The notes under the pieces: generated by a model
What the model was told of the DNA's origin: nothing
Database searches by the model: none
The model's input: the letters and a program-made list of their open reading frames with translations, nothing else
In this document: in pieces, positions 6,314 to 14,880 of the stretch
Numbering within the stretch: position 1 is the first letter of the stretch
Layout: every line of letters starts with the position of its first letter
Made by a program: the position numbers and the translations under genes
Origin: Hyphomicrobiales bacterium
GTDB taxonomy: Bacteria > Pseudomonadota > Alphaproteobacteria > Rhizobiales > Rhizobiaceae
Reading direction: 5' to 3'
DNA length: 56,545 bases
NCBI GenBank assembly: GCA_026400435.1
Contig: JAPLOZ010000024.1
Span: forward strand, 1 to 56,545

Positions 6314-7582
6314 TCAGAAGGTGGCGGAACTCTTCAGGCCGAGCACGAAGACGTTGCCGTTGGCGCTGTTGCCACCCGGACGGTAAACGTATTGCAGGTT
6401 CGGCCGGAATTGCAGCGCCGGCGTCGGCCGCCAAGTGTAGTAGACTTCGGCGGCGTATTCGGAACCTTCGATGCCTTCCTCGTCGGCGACGCGGTCGTTG
6501 ACATGCGTGGTGCCGATGGCAAACGCGATGTCATCCTGAGGGCGGCTGTCGAAGAGCCCGGTATAGACCAGCCCGGCCGCCACCTGCGCATCGGTGGTCG
6601 ATGTGCGGTCGTCGGACACCACGGCGTTCAGGAAAGCCCTGAGGTCGGGCGTCAGGTTCTGCTGGAAATTGATGTACGCGCCGTAGCGGCCACGGTGCTT
6701 GGCCGGCGGCAAGCCGGAGACGTCGAAGGGGTCGCCGTTGGCGTCGTCGACAACGTCGTTGGCCTCCGACGTATCGTACCAGACGCCGATCTTGTAGCTG
6801 CCTGGTAGCGCGCCACCGCCGAAGGTCGGCTGCCATGCGAGTTCGACCGGGATGAGCGCGCCGGTCGAGCCGGAGAACCACACCGGCAGCAACGCCTTGC
6901 TGACGCCGAGATAAGCAGGGTTGACGTCATAGACGCCAGCCTCGACGTAGCCGAAATCCTCGATGTTGACCTTGAGCCGGGTTCCCCACTGGCTGATCGG
7001 CCAGTTGTAGATGTAGTCGCCGGCGATGTTGCCGGGGTCGGAGCCGCAGAAGGTGAGGTTCTGGAAGTCGCAGGAGAAGCCGGCAAAATCCTCGCCGACA
7101 CCCATGCGGCCGACCTTCCAGTCGATGAGGTTGTTGGCGAACTGCTGCTGGTACCAGAACTGCGTGAGGCGGGTGGTCTGGCCGCGCCCGTAAACCTCCT
7201 GTACCTGCTGCAAGGTGCCGAGGTCGGCGTCATCGCTGAGGTTGCGGCCTGTACGCTGGGTGATCGTCGCCTGGAACTGTGCGGCGGGGATGCCGACGAG
7301 CTTTTCGAGGTCGAGCGTGACGCCGGCGACATACTGGTCGGCCCAGGCCGCGTCCTGCCTGGTCCCGCCAGTCGCGTTGTAGGCGGCCTCGCCGGTGTAG
7401 CTGAACTGGAAATCGATGCCACGGTCCTTGAGACGGGTGCGTTCGCCGTTCCAGTCGCCGAACAGCCAGGGCGAGGGCTCCGGTGCAGCGACTGCGGGCG
7501 CCGTGTCGCCGGCGCGGGCGGCGGGAGCCGCGAGAAGGGCGGCAACCGCGATTGCTCCGCCGAGATAGAATACTGGGCGCAT
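6314..7582 (-). CDS. OprB-family carbohydrate-selective porin
   Basis: The 422-residue precursor has a signal peptide (MRPVFYLGGAIAVAALLAAP, then AARAG with cleavage after ARA). A mature beta-barrel rich in alternating aromatic strands follows and ends in a C-terminal phenylalanine (LKSSATF), as outer-membrane barrels require. The blocks WLFGDWNGERTRLKDRGIDF near the mature start and WYQQQFANNLIDWKVGRMGVGEDFA are typical of OprB porins, which pass glucose and related sugars. ATG 7582 was chosen because the signal peptide starts there and GGGAGGGA lies about six bases upstream. It is divergent from a TetR gene, which may control it. A different, dead member of the porin class lies at 14.35-14.73 kb. 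Confidence 0.92.
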   Translation of the reverse strand: MRPVFYLGGAIAVAALLAAPAARAGDTAPAVAAPEPSPWLFGDWNGERTRLKDRGIDFQFSYTGEAAYNATGGTRQDAAWADQYVAGVTLDLEKLVGIPAAQFQATITQRTGRNLSDDADLGTLQQVQEVYGRGQTTRLTQFWYQQQFANNLIDWKVGRMGVGEDFAGFSCDFQNLTFCGSDPGNIAGDYIYNWPISQWGTRLKVNIEDFGYVEAGVYDVNPAYLGVSKALLPVWFSGSTGALIPVELAWQPTFGGGALPGSYKIGVWYDTSEANDVVDDANGDPFDVSGLPPAKHRGRYGAYINFQQNLTPDLRAFLNAVVSDDRTSTTDAQVAAGLVYTGLFDSRPQDDIAFAIGTTHVNDRVADEEGIEGSEYAAEVYYTWRPTPALQFRPNLQYVYRPGGNSANGNVFVLGLKSSATF

Positions 7583-7769
7583 GGCCGTCCCTCCCGATGC
7601 GCGGGGAACCGATCGCCGCATCGACGCCACGGATGTTAGCGCGCCGATGCGCCAGACGGGAGACCTGGGCGCAGGTTGCCCACAGGCGGGGTCAGCGTCA
7701 TGGGCGATTGACACAATCCCGAAACCCGATAGAGTGAGACAGGTCTGTATTATTCGTGCGAAATGTACC

Positions 7770-8348
7770 ATGCCAAACAATGCTATTGCCGGCAGAAAGC
7801 GGCAGCACATCATCGAAACCGCCTACCGCCTGTTCCGGCGCGACGGGTTCCACGCGACGGGCATCGACCGCATCATCGCCGAGGCCGACGTTGCCAAGAT
7901 GACCATGTACCGACACTTTCCAGGTAAGGACGGCCTGATCGTCGAGGTGCTCGACTGGCGCGCACGGCATTTTCACGAACAGCTCGATCGCCTTGCCGAG
8001 GCAGCAGCGACGCCGGAACGAAAGATCGGCACGATCTTCGACTGGCACCAACGGTGGTTCGACAGTGCGGACTTCCATGGCTGCCTGTTCCAGCACGCGC
8101 TGGCCGAGTTCGGCGACCCCGTGCATCCTGTATTCGCGGCGGTGAGCCGGCAGAAGACCGGCCTGAGGGAGCGCATTGGCGCCATACTGTCAGTTTCGCT
8201 GACGAAAGACCGTGCCGACAGCGCGGCCGCCGCGCTGTTCATGCTGATCGAAGGCGCGACGCTGATGGCCCAGATGGGTCAGGGCAAGGCGGCCATGGCG
8301 GCGGCGCGAAAGGCCGCCGCGAGCATGCTTGCCACCGCGAATGCCTGA
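7770..8348 (+). CDS. TetR/AcrR-family transcriptional regulator
   Basis: The 192-residue protein begins with a classic TetR helix-turn-helix domain, RQHIIETAYRLFRRDGFHAT then GIDRIIAEADVAKMTMYRHF, at about residues 10-55, followed by an all-helical ligand/dimer domain with the TetR_C-type block CLFQHALAEF. The ATG at 7770 places the HTH at its usual distance from the N-terminus; the frame is open farther upstream but without domain content. The last eight bases overlap the EamA transporter start, implying translational coupling. The 187-base gap to the divergent porin is a likely operator site, although no strong palindrome was found there. Targets are inferred to be itself, the EamA gene and perhaps the porin. 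Confidence 0.93.
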   Translation: MPNNAIAGRKRQHIIETAYRLFRRDGFHATGIDRIIAEADVAKMTMYRHFPGKDGLIVEVLDWRARHFHEQLDRLAEAAATPERKIGTIFDWHQRWFDSADFHGCLFQHALAEFGDPVHPVFAAVSRQKTGLRERIGAILSVSLTKDRADSAAAALFMLIEGATLMAQMGQGKAAMAAARKAAASMLATANA

Positions 8349-9183
8349 AACAGTGAGCGCCACCGTCGTCGGCCTCGCGCTGTTCGCGGCGATCCTCCAT
8401 GCCAGCTGGAACGCCTTTCTGCGCACAGGCGCAGATCGCCTGTGGACGGTCACTGTGATGAGCTTTGCCAGCAGCGCCGGCGCGCTGCTGTTCGTCTTCG
8501 CCGTGCCCCTGCCTTTGTCGCCGGCTTGGCCCTACATCGTTCTCTCGGCTTTCCTGCAGGTCGGCTACAGCGTCTTTCTGGTCGCTGCCTACCGCAATGG
8601 GGAGCTCGGTCAGGTCTATCCCATCATGCGCGGAAGTGTCCCGATGCTGGTCACCCTCGGCGGCTTCCTGCTGGCCGGACAGCAGCCGGGACCATACCAG
8701 GTGGCAGGCGTGATTCTCGTCGCCCTTGGCATCATGAGTCTCTCGCTCGGCGCGGGCAGGGCTTCCGGAACCTCGGTGCTGTTCGCCCTGGCGACAGGCG
8801 CGATCATTGCCGGCTACGTGACCGTGGACGCGATCGGCGTGCGGCTGGCCGGCCACAGCGGCGCGTACACGGTCTGGGTGCTGACTATCTACGGGACTCT
8901 GATGCCCACGACGTTCCTGCTGATGCGAGGAAGACTGGCGGTCGACCCGCTGGCGCGGGAGACGTGGAAGGCGCTGGGCGGCGGCGTTGTCGCGATGGCT
9001 GCCTATGGCGTCGTGGTGGCTGCGTTCGCGCTGGGGCCGGCCGGGCCGATCACGGCGCTCCGGGAGACCAGCGTGGTGTTCGCGGCTCTGATCGGCTGGC
9101 TGTTCCTCGGCGAAACATTGACCGCGCGTCGGATCGTTGCCTGCGCCGTCGTCGCGGCCGGCGCAGTTCTGATCGGGCGATAG
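8341..9183 (+). CDS. EamA/DMT-family transporter (drug/metabolite exporter)
   Basis: The 280-residue protein has about ten hydrophobic helices in two repeated EamA halves. The first half opens with TVVGLALFAAILHASWNAFL and carries the YRNGELGQVYPIMRG block. The second half carries ALGPAGPITALRETSVVFAA and ends in FLGETLTARRIVACAVV, the usual EamA ending. These proteins usually export amino acids, metabolites or drugs; the substrate here is unknown. ATG 8341 overlaps the TetR stop by eight bases, so the two are almost certainly one operon, and the regulator probably senses the exported compound. Confidence 0.92.
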   Translation: MPETVSATVVGLALFAAILHASWNAFLRTGADRLWTVTVMSFASSAGALLFVFAVPLPLSPAWPYIVLSAFLQVGYSVFLVAAYRNGELGQVYPIMRGSVPMLVTLGGFLLAGQQPGPYQVAGVILVALGIMSLSLGAGRASGTSVLFALATGAIIAGYVTVDAIGVRLAGHSGAYTVWVLTIYGTLMPTTFLLMRGRLAVDPLARETWKALGGGVVAMAAYGVVVAAFALGPAGPITALRETSVVFAALIGWLFLGETLTARRIVACAVVAAGAVLIGR

Positions 9184-9295
9184 TCTCCGCCAGCGTTTGG
9201 TCTCTTCTCGACCACTGTACGCGATGCTAAGGCTAGCACCGGGATGCGAGGGGGACGGTTTCCGCCGCCACCGCCGCCCGCCGGAGGACGACCCC

Positions 9296-9772
9296 ATGTC
9301 GAACGCCCTGAATCCCCTGGCACCGCACCATCTGCCGGGCTTCATAACCGCGCCGGGCGAGACCGACGTGCTGATGGTCGGCGGTGCGATCTTCCTGATC
9401 ATCGCCGTGCTGGGACTGGGCAGCGTCTATTTCCGGCTGCATTCGCTGCCCGAGAAGCTGGCGCACGGCAATGCCAGCAAGGTGCAGTTCGAAGTGGTGG
9501 CAGTGCTGGGCCTGCTTGCGCTGCTTACCCACACCAACTGGCTCTGGGTGGCCGCGCTGATCCTGGCGCTGGTGCCAATTCCCGACCTGCACGGTCCGCT
9601 GGAGAGAATGGCCGACGCTTTGGGGCGGATGGCGGGGTTGCGGCGGGACCGGGACATCGTGGCGGCGGGCGACGCGCCCGCCGTGGACGAGGTTCATCAA
9701 CCGGCGCCAGAGGCGGTCGCGCCGCCACCGGAGGCGCAGGAACCACAGCCGCTGCTTCCGGCCCGAAGCTGA
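9296..9772 (+). CDS. Two-TM inner-membrane protein paired with an HlyD adaptor
   Basis: The 158-residue protein has two membrane helices, VLMVGGAIFLIIAVLGLGSV and FEVVAVLGLLALLTHTNWLW plus following residues, joined by a short polar loop (FRLHSLPEKLAHGNASKVQ). A Pro/Glu/Ala-rich cytoplasmic or periplasmic tail follows. A GGAGGA ribosome binding site precedes the ATG by seven bases. The stop is 17 bases before the HlyD-type gene, so the two form an operon. The pairing recalls the enterobacterial YiaW-YiaV and YibI-YibH pairs (DUF3302 protein plus HlyD-like protein); that comparison is by layout, not by proven homology. No enzymatic motif is visible. Confidence 0.75.
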   Translation: MSNALNPLAPHHLPGFITAPGETDVLMVGGAIFLIIAVLGLGSVYFRLHSLPEKLAHGNASKVQFEVVAVLGLLALLTHTNWLWVAALILALVPIPDLHGPLERMADALGRMAGLRRDRDIVAAGDAPAVDEVHQPAPEAVAPPPEAQEPQPLLPARS

Positions 9773-9789
9773 GATCGGGGGCCTGCGCC

Positions 9790-11025
9790 ATGCTCGAACT
9801 GCTGCTCTGCTCCGCCTTCACGATCCTGCCGGACTACCTCTACCGGCGTTATGCCCAGGGAAAGAGGCTCGGGCATGAGATCACGCTTTATTCAGTCTGG
9901 TTCGAACTGCGCTACGGCATCACGGCGTGCCTCGGGCTCACCATCCTGCTTTTGACGATGATCCTCTATTTCCATCCGTCCACGACGGCTGCGGTATCGT
10001 TCTACCGTACCGTTCCGATCCTGCCGGAAGGATCCGGGCGGGTTGAGGAAGTGCTGGTGGGGCTGAGCGACACGGTGAAGGCCGGCCAGCCGATTTTCCG
10101 GCTGGACAGTTCCAAGCAGCAGGCGGCGATGGAGACAGCCCGCAAGAAGTTGTCCGAGATCGACGCGGAGATCGAACTGGCCAAGGCGCAGCTTGTCGTC
10201 TCGGAAGCCCAGATCCAGGAAGCGCAAAGCTCCTATCAGCAGGCGCTCGACGAATTGGCGACGAAGGCCGAACTGCAGAAGCGCAACGCAGGCACCGTCG
10301 CCCAACGGGAGCTCGAGAAACTCCAGAACCTTGTTGATGGAAGGCAGGCTGGCGTGGCTGCTGCCGTGGCCAACAAGCAGACGACCGCGACCCAGATTGC
10401 GTCTGTTCTGCCGGCGCAGCGCGCCAGCGCGGAAGCCGTACTTGCCGAGGCGCAGGTGGAACTCGACAAAACGGTGGTGCGCGCCGGCGTCGACGGCATC
10501 CTCGAACAGTTCACGCTGCGCAAGGGCGATGTGGTCAACCCGATGATGCGGCCAGCCGGCGTGCTTGTGCCATCAGAAGCTGGAAGGGGGGGCCTTATCG
10601 CAGGCTTCAACCAGCTCGAGGCGCAGGTGATGAAGGTCGGCATGCTGGGCGAGGTGACGTGCGTGTCGAAGCCGATGACCATCATTCCGATGGTGGTGAG
10701 CGATGTGCAGGAACTGATCGCGACCGGGCAGGTGCGCGCTTCGGACCAGTTGATCGACGCGCAACAGGTTGCGCGCCCGGGGACCATCACTGTTTATATG
10801 GAGCCGCTGTTCGAAGGCGGCTTCGAGGGCGTTCCGCCAGGCAGCAACTGCATCGCAAACGCCTATACGAACAACCACGACGCGCTGGCCGACCCTGATA
10901 TCGGCACCGGCACGTGGCTGTTCCTCCACGCGGTGGACGCCGTGGGCGTGGTCCATGCGATCATCCTCAGGTTGCAGGCGCTGCTGCTGCCGATCAAGAC
11001 GCTGGTGTTCTCAGGCGGGCATTGA
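9790..11025 (+). CDS. HlyD-family membrane fusion (adaptor) protein
   Basis: The 411-residue protein has an unusual hydrophobic start (MLELLLCSAFTILPDYLYRR), then a second helix (ITACLGLTILLLTMILYF) at about residues 47-64. A biotinyl-lipoyl-like half motif (GSGRVEEVLVGLSDTVKAGQ) is followed by a long alpha-helical hairpin (about 110-215) rich in Ala, Gln, Glu and Lys, and the returning lipoyl/barrel segment (VVRAGVDGILEQFTLRKGDV). This is the adaptor fold that bridges inner-membrane pumps and outer-membrane channels. No pump or TolC gene is adjacent; the only partner is the two-TM protein upstream. It is convergent with the monooxygenase gene. Confidence 0.85.
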   Translation: MLELLLCSAFTILPDYLYRRYAQGKRLGHEITLYSVWFELRYGITACLGLTILLLTMILYFHPSTTAAVSFYRTVPILPEGSGRVEEVLVGLSDTVKAGQPIFRLDSSKQQAAMETARKKLSEIDAEIELAKAQLVVSEAQIQEAQSSYQQALDELATKAELQKRNAGTVAQRELEKLQNLVDGRQAGVAAAVANKQTTATQIASVLPAQRASAEAVLAEAQVELDKTVVRAGVDGILEQFTLRKGDVVNPMMRPAGVLVPSEAGRGGLIAGFNQLEAQVMKVGMLGEVTCVSKPMTIIPMVVSDVQELIATGQVRASDQLIDAQQVARPGTITVYMEPLFEGGFEGVPPGSNCIANAYTNNHDALADPDIGTGTWLFLHAVDAVGVVHAIILRLQALLLPIKTLVFSGGH

Positions 11026-11052
11026 CGGGAGCAAAAGGCGGGGACGGGACCG

Positions 11053-12522
11053 TCAAGCCGTGCCGATGCGCCTGAAATTGTGGAGATAGGCGCGCACGGC
11101 GTTCCAGTCGCCGTCCTTGGCGGTCATTGCAACGTAGCCATCGGGGCGCACGAGAAAGATGCCGCCTGCCTGGACCGAAGGGCGGGTTTTTTCCTCAAGC
11201 AGATCGGGAAACTCGGCAACGAGGTCTGGCGGCGTTTCGTCCGAGAAGATCGCTAATTTCGGCTCCCTGCCGCTGACTGGATCGGTGTCGGCCGGCGCCA
11301 GCCGATGCCCGGGCTTTGGGCCTCCGAGACCGCTCGCATGCGGGCCGTTGAGCGGGCTGTGCGGGTAGGCAACGGACAGCTCGGAAAGCGTCTCGCGCGC
11401 GACGTTCTGCACGGCATGGAGCCCAAGCACGTGGCTGGCGACGAAGTTTCGGATCGCCTGGGCGTACTCGTTCTTCATCATGGCCACGCGGGTGAGGTGG
11501 CCGGCCGACGCGATGACCTCTGCCGCGACCGGGCTGCGCTCGACGCTGTAGGTGTCGAGCAGGCGGTCGGCACATACATCGTCGCAGACAAGCGCCAGCT
11601 TCCAGGCCAGGTTGAAGGCGTCCTGCATGCCGGTGTTCATGCCCTGGCCACCGGCGGGGCTGTGGACATGCGCCGCGTCGCCGGCGACGAAGACGCGGCC
11701 GGAGCGATAGTCGTCGACCTTGCGTTCGTTGATCTTGAAGCGGGCGATCCAGACGGGATCGGTCGCGGTCAGTCCGCCTGGTCCGCGGCTGTCGATGATT
11801 GCCTGGACCTCCGCCAGCGTCGGCTCGACCGCATGGTTGGTTGACGGCCCGGTGCTGGCGATGAGACGCATCCGGTCGCCGGGCAATGGGAAGAACGCGA
11901 CGACGCCGTCGCGGTGCCACCACATCATCAATTCGTCGTGGGCGATCACGCCCGGCAGTTTTATGTCCGCCAGCAGGAAGTCCGTGGCGACCGAGTTGCC
12001 GCGGAACTCCTTTCCGAGCGTGTGGCGCACGGTGCTGTGGGCGCCGTCGCAGCCGACAAGCCAGTTGGCGCAGATCGTCTCCGACGAACCGTCCGGCCTT
12101 GCGACGAACGCCTCAACGGACGTGCCATTGTCGGAAAAGCCCTTCAGCTCAACGCCGCGCTCGACCGTGACGCCGAGCTTGGCGAGCTCTTCCTCGAGAA
12201 TGCGTTCGGTCTCGGACTGGGGAATCATCAGGACGAAGGAATAGCGGGTGTCGAGGCCGTCGAACCCGATGTGGGCGATGGTTTCCGCGCCGTCGCTGAT
12301 CTTGGCGGCCTGCACCTTGACGCCCGCCGCAACCAGTTCGTCGGCGATGCCGGCGCGCTCGAACAGCTCAAGCGAACGGCTCCAGACCGCGACAGCCTTG
12401 GACTTGTCGGTGCGCGTGGGCGCCTTGTCGACTATGCGCAGCGGCACGCCGTAGCGGGCGAACTCGATGGCGAGGGTCAGGCCGACCGGCCCGGCGCCGG
12501 CGATGAGAACCTGTGGCTTCAT
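11053..12522 (-). CDS. FAD-dependent aromatic-ring monooxygenase (PHBH fold)
   Basis: The 489-residue protein has all three FAD signatures of group A flavoprotein hydroxylases: GxGxxG at the N-terminus (VLIAGAGPVGLTLAIEFARY), the DG motif (LVGCDGAHSTVRHTLG) and the GD motif (GRVFVAGDAAHVHSPAGGQG) followed by MNTGMQDAFNLAWKL. The C-terminal ~100 residues match the thioredoxin-like tail of the PheA/TetX-RdmE group (ILVRPDGYVA-like block near the end). Such enzymes hydroxylate phenols or polyketides using NAD(P)H and O2; the substrate cannot be told. It is divergent from the HAD hydrolase gene with a 111-base gap. No catabolic cluster surrounds it. Confidence 0.92.
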   Translation of the reverse strand: MKPQVLIAGAGPVGLTLAIEFARYGVPLRIVDKAPTRTDKSKAVAVWSRSLELFERAGIADELVAAGVKVQAAKISDGAETIAHIGFDGLDTRYSFVLMIPQSETERILEEELAKLGVTVERGVELKGFSDNGTSVEAFVARPDGSSETICANWLVGCDGAHSTVRHTLGKEFRGNSVATDFLLADIKLPGVIAHDELMMWWHRDGVVAFFPLPGDRMRLIASTGPSTNHAVEPTLAEVQAIIDSRGPGGLTATDPVWIARFKINERKVDDYRSGRVFVAGDAAHVHSPAGGQGMNTGMQDAFNLAWKLALVCDDVCADRLLDTYSVERSPVAAEVIASAGHLTRVAMMKNEYAQAIRNFVASHVLGLHAVQNVARETLSELSVAYPHSPLNGPHASGLGGPKPGHRLAPADTDPVSGREPKLAIFSDETPPDLVAEFPDLLEEKTRPSVQAGGIFLVRPDGYVAMTAKDGDWNAVRAYLHNFRRIGTA

Positions 12523-12633
12523 GCTGAATTCTCCAGGGCGGCATGCCGAATGAGCGGATCCGGCGACAGCGAAACACTATCCGCGCTGCGTGTTCGGCGC
12601 TAGCTTCGGTGAATATAGCGAACGGGGTGGTTC

Positions 12634-13308
12634 ATGACGCATGAGGTCGTCTTTCTACTGGATGTCGACAATACGCTGCTCGACAACGACAGGATCGCCG
12701 ACGATCTCAGGGCGCATCTGACCGGAAATTTCGGCAAGGCGGGAGCGCACTACTGGGCGCATTTCGAGGAACTGCGCAAAGAACTCGGCTACGCCGACTA
12801 TCTCGGCGCGCTGCAGCGCTACCGGGCCGACCTCGAAAACAATGGCGAGGCGGCGCACCGGCTGCTTTCGGTGTCGCAGTTCCTGATAGATTATCCTTTC
12901 GCCGACAGGGTCTATCCCGGCGCGATCGACGTGATCGCGAAGCTCAGCACGTTCGGGCCAACGGTGATACTGTCGGACGGCGACGTGGTGTTCCAGCCGC
13001 GGAAAGTTCGCCAGTCGGGGATCTGGAAAGCCGTCGACGGCCGCGTGCTGATCTTCATCCACAAGGAGGAGATGCTGGCGACCGTCGAGCGCGAGTTTCC
13101 CGCCAAACGTTACGTTCTGATCGATGACAAGGAACGCATCCTCGATGCGGTGAAGGCGATCTGGGGCGACAAGGTGGTCAGCGTGTTCCCGCGCCAAGGG
13201 CACTATGCGGTCGACCCGGCGAATGCAGGCAAATACCGCAAGCCGGACATGACGGTCGAGAAGATCGGCGACCTTTTGGGCGCTGACATCGGCAAGATGG
13301 TGGGGTGA
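12634..13308 (+). CDS. HAD-superfamily hydrolase
   Basis: The 224-residue protein carries the four HAD motifs: motif I LLDVDNTLLD with nucleophile Asp10 and acid/base Asp12, motif II SDGD at Ser114, a motif III region around the basic VFQPRKVRQSG segment, and motif IV VLIDDKERIL with the metal-binding acidic pair. A helical cap lies between motif I and motif II, placing it among the C1-cap phosphatases. The substrate is unknown. It stands alone, divergent from the monooxygenase and followed after 56 bases by a small Tat-exported protein. Confidence 0.87.
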   Translation: MTHEVVFLLDVDNTLLDNDRIADDLRAHLTGNFGKAGAHYWAHFEELRKELGYADYLGALQRYRADLENNGEAAHRLLSVSQFLIDYPFADRVYPGAIDVIAKLSTFGPTVILSDGDVVFQPRKVRQSGIWKAVDGRVLIFIHKEEMLATVEREFPAKRYVLIDDKERILDAVKAIWGDKVVSVFPRQGHYAVDPANAGKYRKPDMTVEKIGDLLGADIGKMVG

Positions 13309-13364
13309 ACAGGCAGCACCATTTACACGTCACAGCTGAACATCAGACTGAAAGGTGCAATACC

Positions 13365-13640
13365 ATGACCGAGACTGCTGCTTCGCGACGCGACTTCCTC
13401 AAGACCGCGGCGGCAGGCGCGGTCGCCGCTTCAGCGGTCGCGGCCGCCACCACCGGCGCCGAGGCCTACCAGGACAATATGGAACGCGCGCTGTCGGCGC
13501 TCTAGGATGCGCTGGGGTCGCTGCGTGAGGCGACACCCAACAAGGGCGGGCACAAGGAGTCGGCAGTACAGCTGATCCAGCAGGCGATCGGCGAAGTGCA
13601 GGCCGGCATCCAGTTCGCCGTCGAGCACGGCGGCGGCTGA
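13365..13640 (+). pseudogene. Small Tat-exported protein interrupted by an in-frame amber codon
   Basis: ATG 13365 opens a clear twin-arginine signal peptide (ASRRDFLKTAAAGAVAASAV, then AAATTGAEA), followed by YQDNMERALSAL and a TAG at 13503-13505. The same frame continues with convincing protein sequence, DALGSLREATPNKGGHKESA then VQLIQQAIGEVQAGIQFAVE HGGG, to a TGA at 13638. A single CAG-to-TAG change would explain the break. The intact product would be 91 residues, helical and secreted to the periplasm as a folded protein. I do not know its function. Either the gene is freshly dead, the amber codon is read through, or the assembly has an error. Confidence 0.75.
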
Positions 13641-13674
13641 AGTCCGGTCAGGGAATTGATGCGGTCACCGGAAC

Positions 13675-14187
13675 TCAGGACTTCTCAGCGAGACGGATGG
13701 ACACCCTGTTCGTCGCCTTGCCGTCCTTGACGACGGCCGAAATTCCAATGCGCAGCGTGCCGGAATCAGCCTTGCGAATCCAGCCGATGCGGTCGCTCTC
13801 GTCGGCGGCGTCGGCCGCGCCCTTCTTTTCGACAAAGCCGGTCAGGCCTGCGACACAGGTGCGCGTGGCGGCTGCCATCTCGTCCACCCATTTCTTCGCT
13901 TCTTCCGCGTTGGCGCGGTCGAAGGAGCAGGCGACCATTTCGAACTTCTTCTTGTCGTTGCTACGCAAGATGCAAGCGCCGCCCTCGACGACGACGTCCT
14001 TGAGCGCCCAGGTCTTGCTGTCCAGTTCCTTGCCACGCAAGGCGACAAAGGCTTCCTTGCCGCCGTCGGACGCTTGCTTGTAAAGACCGCACAGCGTGTC
14101 CGCGGCTGTCGGCGACTGCGCCAGGGCTGTTGAAGCACTCGCCAGGCAAAGCCCCAGAGTGACGGCGTATCGAGAAACGAGATTCAT
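13675..14187 (-). CDS. Small secreted protein of unknown function
   Basis: The 170-residue precursor has a Sec signal peptide (MNLVSRYAVTLGLCLASAST, then ALAQ, cleavage after ALA). The mature protein of about 147 residues contains three cysteines (TLCGLYK, GACILRS, VACSFD) plus a fourth at RTCVAGL, so two disulfides are possible. A late basic segment, WIRKADSGTLRIGISAVVKD, looks like a beta-hairpin. GGAGG lies six bases upstream of the ATG at 14187, which supports this start over the longer frame. It is convergent with the broken Tat gene. I do not recognise the family. Confidence 0.75.
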   Translation of the reverse strand: MNLVSRYAVTLGLCLASASTALAQSPTAADTLCGLYKQASDGGKEAFVALRGKELDSKTWALKDVVVEGGACILRSNDKKKFEMVACSFDRANAEEAKKWVDEMAAATRTCVAGLTGFVEKKGAADAADESDRIGWIRKADSGTLRIGISAVVKDGKATNRVSIRLAEKS

Positions 14188-14301
14188 AGCAGCCTCCAAT
14201 TTGCAGGCAGGGGATCGACCCATTGCATGGTAGAATTGTGGCGTTCGCGTCGCCGGAGCAGGGGCGCGCAAGGTTTATTCGCGGGGACATCCGCAAAGCG
14301 C

Positions 14302-14340
14302 GTCCTGCGGGCAGCAAACTACCGGCGCATCCCGCGAAAA
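14302..14340 (+). pseudogene. 39-bp remnant of the 5' end of hutD
   Basis: This stretch encodes VLRAANYRRIPRK in the same frame as residues 3-15 of the intact HutD at 16970 (VLRAANYRRMPWK), 11 of 13 identical. At DNA level 14314-14330 and 16988-17004 are identical over 17 bases, and the eight bases one position upstream also match. No start codon or further HutD sequence follows. It looks like the residue of a partial duplication or of a former hutD copy next to the dead porin gene. Confidence 0.6.
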
Positions 14341-14351
14341 TCAGCGTTGGA

Positions 14352-14725
14352 TCAGAACACCTTAATCTGCGCGCGAAGACCGGGGAAATAGGCGGTGTCG
14401 TCGTTGTCGGCGGGCGCGATGATCTGCCCATCGACGCTGAGGTTCAACCATGGTGTGACGGCGGCGTTGTACGGCGATCTGGCCGAATATGCCCCATCCG
14501 CGCGAGGGATTCTGCTGATCCTGCACCAGATATTGCTGGAACGCGTAGGACGCGAACCAATATCCGTCGACCTTGCCAAGGTTCTCGGCGCCGCCGGGCA
14601 GAATGAGGTCAGGGATGTCGCCCAAGTCCGTGCCGTGTAGCGTGCTGTAGACGCCGCGCAGGGTATGAAAGCCGCTCTTGCCGCCGATGGTGACCGACGG
14701 CCACAGCCTGGGATGAATCATTATC
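14352..14725 (-). pseudogene. Carbohydrate porin pseudogene with internal out-of-frame deletion
   Basis: Reading leftward, one frame gives GGKSGFHTLRGVYSTLHGTD, then DIPDLILPGGAENLGKVDGY, WFASYAFQQYLVQ and GWGIFGQIA. After the junction near 14470 a second frame gives YNAAVTPWLNLSVDGQIIAP and then DDTAYFPGLRAQIKVF with a stop. Together these are the middle and the C-terminal end of an outer-membrane carbohydrate porin, including the terminal phenylalanine. The strands normally lying between FGQIA and YNAAV are deleted, the frame is lost, and the N-terminal half is gone. It differs in sequence from the intact porin at 6.3 kb. The remaining bases from 14726 to 14880 show nothing recognisable. 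Confidence 0.7.
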
Positions 14726-14880
14726 TGCGATATCCCCCGCGCAAAAAATGTCTTAGTCGCTATCCCATTCCCGGGCTCCGTGAAGTCGGACGGCCGCGCG
14801 CTTCGTGAACTGGGCATGCAGGAACTGGCAGCAATTCACAACGCCGATCCGCAGAAATGCCGTTTGGCCTGGGAAGTATT

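Noticed and set aside
7733..7746. Short dyad ACAG-N2-CTGT between porin and TetR genes as the TetR operator
   Set aside because: Only 4-bp arms; expected by chance at this length.
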